A DNA stretch of 64,000 nt, from assembly GCF_000828895.1 (NCBI RefSeq), contig NZ_AP014568.1, positions 2,177,858-2,241,857 of the forward strand. The letters run 5' to 3'. Source of the stretch: Serpentinimonas raichei (GTDB lineage: Bacteria > Pseudomonadota > Gammaproteobacteria > Burkholderiales > Burkholderiaceae_C). Below the pieces are notes generated by a model, which saw nothing but the letters and a program-made list of their open reading frames with translations, did no database searches and was not told the DNA's origin. This document shows, piece after piece, positions 58,529 to 64,000 of the stretch. How positions within the stretch are numbered: position 1 is the stretch's first letter; the number at the start of each line of letters is the position of its first letter. A program made the translations under genes and the position numbers.

Positions 58529-58573
58529 TTCTTTGGCGAACGGGTGTAAACCCTGGGCTGAGCCCTTGAGCCC

Positions 58574-58587
58574 CTTGATTTGTCAAG
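58574..58587. promoter_or_regulatory. Dyad upstream of the sigma54 promoter (possible enhancer site)
   Basis: CTTGA-N4-TCAAG lies 46-60 bp upstream of the -24 element. It could be an activator site for a HoxA-type enhancer-binding protein. Its four-base spacer is too short for an FNR box. The rest of the 375-bp gap up to 58827 shows no gene and no other clear element. Confidence 0.35.
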
Positions 58588-58827
58588 ACTCGACCACACC
58601 CGCTGACAACGGCCAACGCCGGCGCGTGCGCGACCAAGGCAAGCACCGCTTGCACCTGCGGCATCCGAATGAAAGGAGTTTATCCACATTCATTCAGCAA
58701 CTTTCTGCCACTCAAACGGACGGACTCGACCCAGGCAGGCCCTGCACCACCCGGGGCTGGGCCGCGCTACACTGCATCCACCACCTTCCTGCCACAGCCG
58801 AGCGCCCCCGGCTGCAGGGTTGCCCGC

Positions 58828-61713
58828 ATGACCACCCACCCCTCCACCGACCTCGCCCGGCCCGCTGCGCATCTGGTTCTGTGCGCCAGCGCGCGGCTGG
58901 TGGTGGCGCTGCGCCAAGCTGCGGGCCGCCGCGCCACCGAGCAAGGCTTGCGGCATTGGCCCGCCCTCGACTGCCGCACCCCCGAGCAATGGCTGGCTGC
59001 GGTGCGCCAGGAATGGGCTTTGCGCGGGCTCTGCCCGCACCCCACGCTGGCGCGCCAGCCCCTGAGCCGGGTGCAGGAGCACTGGCTGTGGGAGCGGCTG
59101 ATTGGGCAGCGGCTCGGCCCCGAGGCGCCGTATCTGTTTGATTTGGCGGCACTGGCGCGCACCGCCCAAGAGGCGCTGGCGCTGCAACTGACCTGGGGCG
59201 TCGCCACCGGCACGGGCCCGCCGTCGGCCGAGCAGCAACAGTTTCAGCACTGGCGCGCCGACTTCGAGCGCTGGTGCCAGCAACACGGCTGGGCCACGCC
59301 AGAGCAGCTCGACGCCGCCACGGTGGCATCCCTAGCTGCCGCCCAAGGCTTACAGCAATGGCCGCAGCAACTCAGCCTGGCCGGCTTCCACCGCCTCAAC
59401 CCGCTCCAGCAGGCGCTGCTGGCGCGCATGGGCGAGCTGGGGGTGGCGCTGCAGCCATGGGATGAGGAGCTGCCTGCGCCCCAGATCGAAACGGCAAGCT
59501 ACCCCGACCCCGGCGCCGAAATCCAAGCCGCGGCGCGGTGGGCGCAACAGCGGCTGGCCGCCGACCCCCGCTGCCGCTTGGCCATCGTCGCCCCCGACCT
59601 GGGCGAGCTGCGCCAGCCCTTGCTCGATGCGCTGGAAGACGCGCTCTGCCCCGAGGCCCTGCACCCAGCGCGGGCGCAGCAGCCACGCCCCTACAACGTT
59701 GCGCTCGGCTCGGCACTGACCGAGCAGCCGCTGGTGGGTGCGGCGCTGCTGCTGCTGCAGCGCCTGTGCGCGGCCGACGAGCCGACCCAAGCCGACTGGA
59801 GCGCGCTGCTGCGCCACCCGCATTGGTTGCCGCCCGAGCAGGCCCCAACGCGGGCGCAATGGGAGGCACGCATGCGCCGCACCCTGCCGCCACAGATAAG
59901 CTTGGCACAGTTGCTCGAATGGGCCTTGCAGCCGCGCCAGCGCCCGCCCGAGGCGCCCGCCGACGCCTGGCTGCCCGCCCTGCGCCAACTGCAAACCCTG
60001 CGCAACGGCGCCTGTGCGGGCCAGCGGCTGCCCAGCGCCTGGTCGGCCAGCGTGCCCGACTGGCTGCGGCAATGCGGCTGGCTGCAAGGGCAGCGTTTGA
60101 CGAGCCACGGCTTTCAGGCCCGCGAGGCGTTTTTTGAGGCCTTGCACGAGCTGGCCGCGCTCGACTCCTGCAGCGGCCCCCTGTCCTGGACGCAGTGGCT
60201 GAGTGCGTTGCGCGCGCTGTGCCACGAAACCATCTTCCAGCCCCAGACCGAAGGCGAGCCGCGCCTGCAAGTGCTGGGCCTGCTGGAAGCCAGCGGACAG
60301 CGCTTCGATGCGGTCTGGGTGCTGGGGCTGCACGCCGCGGCTTGGCCGCCCCCGGCACGGCCCAACCCTTTGCTCTCCATCCAAGCCCAGCGCCGCGCCG
60401 CCTGCCCCAACGCCAGCGCGGCCGAGCAAAGCGCCTTTGCGCAGCAGGTGCAACAGCGCCTGCTGCGCAGCAGCGCAACGCTTTGCCTCTCGTGGCCACG
60501 CACCCAGGGCGGCCACCCGTGCGAACCCAGCGCGTGGCTGCTGCAGGCCGCCGCGTCTGCAGCCAGCGGCTTGGCCCCGGCCAGCCGCGCGGCCCCGCTG
60601 GCCACGAACTGGGTCGATGGCGTGGTGCGCGACGGCGGCCCAGCGCAGCGGCTCGAGGCCCGGCTCGACGCCCGCGCGCCCGCGCTGGCGCCCGGCGAAA
60701 CGGTGCGCGGCGGCAGCGCCTTGCTGCGTGCCCAAGCCCTCTGCCCGGCCTGGGCCTATTTTGAATTCCGACTGCACGCCCGCGGGCTCGAAGAACCCGT
60801 CGACGGCCTCGACGAGCGCGCGCGCGGCAGCTTGCTGCATCTGGCGCTGGCGCGCCTCTGGACCCATCTGCGCGACTCGCGCACCTTGCAGGCGCTGATG
60901 GCGCCCGAGCGCGCACAGGTGGTGGCGCAAGCCGTGGCCGAGGCCTTGCAGCAGCGCGCCGCCGACCCCGATCAACCCCCGCTGACGCCGCGCCGGCTGC
61001 GGCTGGAACAGATCCGCTTGCAGCGCCTGCTGCTGCAGTGGCTGGCGCTGGAGGCCCGGAGGCCCGCTGATTTTTCGGTGCTGGCCATTGAAGCCAAGCA
61101 CGCGATCGACCTCGACGGCCTGGCGCTGCGGCTGCAGATCGACCGCGTCGACCGGCTCGACGACGGCCGCTTGCTGGTGATCGACTACAAAAGCGGCTCC
61201 GCCGTCGACACCCGCAGCTGGGCCGAGGCGCGCCTGACCGAGCCCCAACTGCCGCTCTACGCCACCTGGGGCGACCTGGGCGCTTTGCACGACTTGGGCG
61301 CCGCCCCGGCCACGGCCCACCCTGCAGGAGCGCGCCCCGACCCCGTGGCCGGTGCCCTGTTTGCCAAGGTGAGCCTGAAAAAGCCGGCCTGGGCCGGCTT
61401 GGTGGCCCAGGCCGCATTCAACCCCGGCGGCGCCACCGTGCTCGACAGCGCACGCGGGCGCAAACGCTACCCCGAGGCCGACTTCCCCGGCTGGGCCGAG
61501 GTGCTGCTGCACTGGCGCGAGCGCCTGCGCGAGTGCGCCGCCGAAATCCGCCGCGGTGAGGCCGCCGTGCGGGTGCCCGATGAACCCGCGCTGCGCCACT
61601 GCCGCGTGCTGGCGCTGCTGCGCCTGGACGAGCGGCGCCGACAATGGCTGGCGCTGCGCGCATCCAGCCCCACACCCGGCTGCACGCCCCCCGTCCAGCC
61701 TGCCAAGCCATGA
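58828..61713 (+). CDS. AddB-like PD-(D/E)XK nuclease/inactivated helicase
   Basis: 961 residues from the ATG at 58828 (AGGG 7 nt upstream); the open frame continues upstream without coding character. The N-terminal two-thirds resemble the inactivated helicase of AddB-type subunits, without a Walker A. At about 765-795 a PD-(D/E)XK nuclease shows LQIDRVDRLDDGRLLVIDYK (Asp, Asp-Tyr-Lys) and then LTEPQLPLYA. It belongs to the betaproteobacterial AddB-like DNA-repair family. It should form a double-strand-break-processing complex with the next gene, to which it is coupled by ATGA. Confidence 0.85.
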   Translation: MTTHPSTDLARPAAHLVLCASARLVVALRQAAGRRATEQGLRHWPALDCRTPEQWLAAVRQEWALRGLCPHPTLARQPLSRVQEHWLWERLIGQRLGPEAPYLFDLAALARTAQEALALQLTWGVATGTGPPSAEQQQFQHWRADFERWCQQHGWATPEQLDAATVASLAAAQGLQQWPQQLSLAGFHRLNPLQQALLARMGELGVALQPWDEELPAPQIETASYPDPGAEIQAAARWAQQRLAADPRCRLAIVAPDLGELRQPLLDALEDALCPEALHPARAQQPRPYNVALGSALTEQPLVGAALLLLQRLCAADEPTQADWSALLRHPHWLPPEQAPTRAQWEARMRRTLPPQISLAQLLEWALQPRQRPPEAPADAWLPALRQLQTLRNGACAGQRLPSAWSASVPDWLRQCGWLQGQRLTSHGFQAREAFFEALHELAALDSCSGPLSWTQWLSALRALCHETIFQPQTEGEPRLQVLGLLEASGQRFDAVWVLGLHAAAWPPPARPNPLLSIQAQRRAACPNASAAEQSAFAQQVQQRLLRSSATLCLSWPRTQGGHPCEPSAWLLQAAASAASGLAPASRAAPLATNWVDGVVRDGGPAQRLEARLDARAPALAPGETVRGGSALLRAQALCPAWAYFEFRLHARGLEEPVDGLDERARGSLLHLALARLWTHLRDSRTLQALMAPERAQVVAQAVAEALQQRAADPDQPPLTPRRLRLEQIRLQRLLLQWLALEARRPADFSVLAIEAKHAIDLDGLALRLQIDRVDRLDDGRLLVIDYKSGSAVDTRSWAEARLTEPQLPLYATWGDLGALHDLGAAPATAHPAGARPDPVAGALFAKVSLKKPAWAGLVAQAAFNPGGATVLDSARGRKRYPEADFPGWAEVLLHWRERLRECAAEIRRGEAAVRVPDEPALRHCRVLALLRLDERRRQWLALRASSPTPGCTPPVQPAKP

Positions 61714-64000
61714 GCCCCGCGCACGACCCGGTTGCGGCCAGCCCGCTGGCGGCCGACTTGCTGGCCCAAGACGAGCGCCAGCGCGAACAGGCCCTCGACC
61801 CCACGCGCAGCTTCATCATCCAGGCCCCGGCCGGGGCGGGCAAGACCGAGCTGCTGACGCAGCGCTTTCTGGCCTTGCTCGAAAAGGTGCAAGAGCCCGA
61901 ACAAATCGAGGCCCTGACCTTCACCAACAAGGCCGCCGCCGAGATGCGCCAGCGCATCGTCGCGGCCTTGCAGCAAGGCCAGCACAACCAGCCGCCGCCC
62001 GAGCCGCACAAGCGCCGCACCTGGCAACTGGCACGCCAGGCGCTGGAGCGCGACCGCCGGCTGGGCTGGGGCTTGCTGGAACAACCGGCCCGGCTGCAAG
62101 TGGGCACCCTCGACGCGCTGTGCGCCCGGTTGGCGCGCCAAATGCCCCTGCTGTCGCGCTTTGGCGGCCAGCCCCGCGTGGCCGATGACCCCGGCCTGCA
62201 CCACCAGCGCGCGGCTGCCCACACCCTGGCCCTGCTCGACGGCGAGCAGCCCCAGGCGGCGCTGCTCGAGCGCGTGCTGGCCCGCTTCGACAACGAACAC
62301 GCGCGCCTGCGACTACAACTCCAGGCCATGCTGGCGCGGCGCGATGCGTGGCTGGCGCTGGGCGACGCGGCGCTGGCTTTCGACGCCGCCGAAGCGGCGC
62401 TGCGCGACCTGATCGACGACGAACTGCGCTCACTGGCGCAGCACCTGCCGCGCGCCTGGCAGCTCGCGCTGATGGCGCCGGCGCGCTATGCAGGAGCCCA
62501 AGCACTGGCCCAAGCCGACCGCGCCTCCACCCCAGCGGAGCACGCGGCAGCCGCACCAGCCGCCCCAGCGCCGCCCTTGGCCGCCCTGAGCGACTGGCAC
62601 ACGCCGCTGCAGGGCTGCTGCGCCGAATTGCCGCTCTGGCGTGGGCTGGCCGAGCTGCTGCTGACCCAAGAGGCCAAGGTGCGCTCCGCCAGCCGCGCCC
62701 CGTCTGGCTTGGGCTTCACCCTGGCCGAAGGCAAGGCCCTCACCGCCCCCTTGCTGGCGGCGCTGCAGGCGCTGCACGCCGACCCGGCGGCCGCGGCGGC
62801 GCTGGCGCGGGTGCGCCGCCTGCCCGAGCCGCACATTGCAGCGGCCGAGCGGGAGCAGATCGCCGACCTGCTCGAACTGCTCAAGTGCGCCGCAGCGCAC
62901 CTGTGGCTGCTGTTTGGGCAGGCCGGCGAAGTGGACTTCGTGGCGATTGCGCTGCAAGCCCTGCAAGCCTTGGGCGAGAGCGAGGCCCCGAGCGAACTGC
63001 AACTGCAGCTCGACCACCGCGTGGCCCATCTGCTGATCGACGAATTTCAAGACACCAGCCCGCTCCAGCTCGAGCTGCTGCGCCGCCTGAGCGCCGGCTG
63101 GCAAGCGGGCGACGGGCGCACCCTGTTTTTGGTGGGTGACCCGATGCAGTCGATCTACCGCTTCCGGCGTGCCGAAGTCGGGCTGTTTTTGCAAGTGCGC
63201 GCCCAAGGCCTGGGTGCGCTGGCGCCTGAGCCGCTGCAGTTGTACCGCAACAACCGCTCGCTGCCGCCGCTGGTCGATTGGGTCAACCGCCATTTCGTGC
63301 ACGTCTTTGGTGCGCTCGACGACCCGCGCCGGGGCGCGGTCGCGTTCGCCCCCGCCAGCCCCACCCGTCCAGACGGCGCCGGGGCCGGCGTATTTTGGCA
63401 CCCCCAGATCGAGCACCCCACCCAGGCCGAGCCGGGGCTCGACGCCCTCGAACCCGAAGCCAACGGCGAGGAAATCGATCCCGACAGCGCCGTGCGCGAG
63501 GCGCAACAGGTGGTGCACCTGATACGCCAGCGCCTGCAGGCCCACCCCTCCGGCACGGTGGCGGTGCTGGTGCGGGCCCGCAAACACCTCGAGGCGCTGG
63601 TGCAGGCCCTGCGCCTGCAAGCGTCGCCGCTGCCGTTTCAGGCGGTCGAAGTCGAGGCGCTGGCGCAGCGCCAGCCGGTGCAAGACCTGCTCACCCTGAC
63701 CCGCGCCCTGCACCACCTGGCGGATCGGGTGCATTGGCTGGCGCTGCTGCGCGCCCCGTGGTGTGGGCTGCTGCTGGCTGACTTGCACCGCCTGGTGGCC
63801 GACGCACCCCAGCAGACGGTCTGGGAGCTGATCAACCAACCCGAGCGCTGCGCGGGCCTGAGCGTCGACGGCCAGCAGCGGCTGGCGCACCTGCGCGAGG
63901 TGCTCACACTGGCCTTGGCCCACCAGGGGCAGCAGCGCCCGCGGCGCTGGGTCGAAGGGGTCTGGCAGGCGCTGGGCGGGCCGCAGTGCCTGGCCAGCCC
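61710..64000 (+). CDS. AddA-like UvrD/RecB-type helicase (3' truncated by window)
   Basis: 763 residues are visible and the frame is open at the window end. Walker A APAGAGKTELLTQRFLALL (about 39-57), motif Ia LTFTNKAAAEMRQRI, Walker B LIDEFQDTSPLQLELL (about 440), motif III LVGDPMQSIYRFRRAEVGLF, motif IV LYRNNRSL. This is a superfamily 1 helicase. The C-terminal RecB-like nuclease expected of AddA lies beyond the window. With the AddB-like protein it should resect double-strand breaks. Confidence 0.92.
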   Translation, partial: MSPAHDPVAASPLAADLLAQDERQREQALDPTRSFIIQAPAGAGKTELLTQRFLALLEKVQEPEQIEALTFTNKAAAEMRQRIVAALQQGQHNQPPPEPHKRRTWQLARQALERDRRLGWGLLEQPARLQVGTLDALCARLARQMPLLSRFGGQPRVADDPGLHHQRAAAHTLALLDGEQPQAALLERVLARFDNEHARLRLQLQAMLARRDAWLALGDAALAFDAAEAALRDLIDDELRSLAQHLPRAWQLALMAPARYAGAQALAQADRASTPAEHAAAAPAAPAPPLAALSDWHTPLQGCCAELPLWRGLAELLLTQEAKVRSASRAPSGLGFTLAEGKALTAPLLAALQALHADPAAAAALARVRRLPEPHIAAAEREQIADLLELLKCAAAHLWLLFGQAGEVDFVAIALQALQALGESEAPSELQLQLDHRVAHLLIDEFQDTSPLQLELLRRLSAGWQAGDGRTLFLVGDPMQSIYRFRRAEVGLFLQVRAQGLGALAPEPLQLYRNNRSLPPLVDWVNRHFVHVFGALDDPRRGAVAFAPASPTRPDGAGAGVFWHPQIEHPTQAEPGLDALEPEANGEEIDPDSAVREAQQVVHLIRQRLQAHPSGTVAVLVRARKHLEALVQALRLQASPLPFQAVEVEALAQRQPVQDLLTLTRALHHLADRVHWLALLRAPWCGLLLADLHRLVADAPQQTVWELINQPERCAGLSVDGQQRLAHLREVLTLALAHQGQQRPRRWVEGVWQALGGPQCLAS

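Noticed and set aside
58574..58587. FNR box upstream of the hyp operon
   Set aside because: TTGA and TCAA are separated by four bases instead of six, so an FNR dimer would not fit the consensus.

Overview
This is a GC-rich chromosomal segment from a betaproteobacterium, most likely a member of the Comamonadaceae (Burkholderiales). The tRNA-Tyr/Gly/Thr-tuf-tRNA-Trp-secE-nusG block, the trpE-chorismate mutase-trpG-trpD-trpC-ung order and the branched-chain-type ABC/acyl-CoA ligase cluster are all familiar from that group. A [NiFe]-hydrogenase maturation operon (hupE-hypA-hypB-hypF-hypC-hypD-hypE) and a PomA/PomB-type stator suggest a motile hydrogen oxidiser. An alkaliphilic, Serpentinimonas-like organism would fit, but that is inference. 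The hydrogenase structural genes are not in the window. Genes are densely packed, and many junctions are ATGA stop/start overlaps.

Layout. 1-3.4 kb: end of a 7TM diguanylate cyclase, rnpB on the minus strand, and an FAD-dependent oxidoreductase. 3.4-7.2 kb (minus): htpX, nusG, secE, tRNA-Trp, tuf, tRNA-Thr, tRNA-Gly, tRNA-Tyr. 7.2-12.4 kb (minus): tryptophan operon trpE-chorismate mutase-trpG-trpD-trpC, coupled to ung. 12.4-16.1 kb: remnant of a DsbA/FrnE-like gene, then a SWIM-SNF2 helicase. 16.2-20.3 kb: a P-loop protein with a degenerate Walker A motif, htpG with a clear sigma32 promoter, a 557-bp non-coding stretch with two large conserved-core hairpins, and an RluF-like pseudouridine synthase. 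20.3-30.4 kb: a Crp/Fnr regulator divergent from acyl-CoA synthetase-livG-livH-livM-binding protein-livF-PaaK-like ligase, followed by a convergent GST. 30.5-37 kb: HDOD protein, pomB-pomA, topB. 37-44.2 kb (plus): birA, SPOR protein, MASE3-PAS-GGDEF protein, murU-like, pepP, YecA/SEC-C protein. 44.2-47.9 kb: third conserved-core hairpin, then apaG-thiL-NUDIX-pgpA-pncC on minus. 48-52.5 kb: rpe, a chemoreceptor with a C-terminal Cache domain, and an MFS transporter. 52.5-58.5 kb (minus): hyp operon behind a sigma54-type promoter. 58.8-64 kb: AddB-like and AddA-like recombination/repair pair, the latter cut by the window end.

The least explained signal is a family of three hairpins (19.0, 19.3 and 44.3 kb). 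They share a conserved core of about 37 bp, but the flanking arms differ completely from copy to copy while staying complementary within each copy. In the best case (44.3 kb) three of four arm differences become G.U wobbles in only one transcript orientation, which suggests a structured RNA or single-stranded-DNA element. Other points worth checking are the His-rich insert inside the HypB metal site, the short HypF, four tandem 11-bp repeats upstream of rpe, and a Crp/Fnr-type dyad centred at -41.5 of a predicted promoter.
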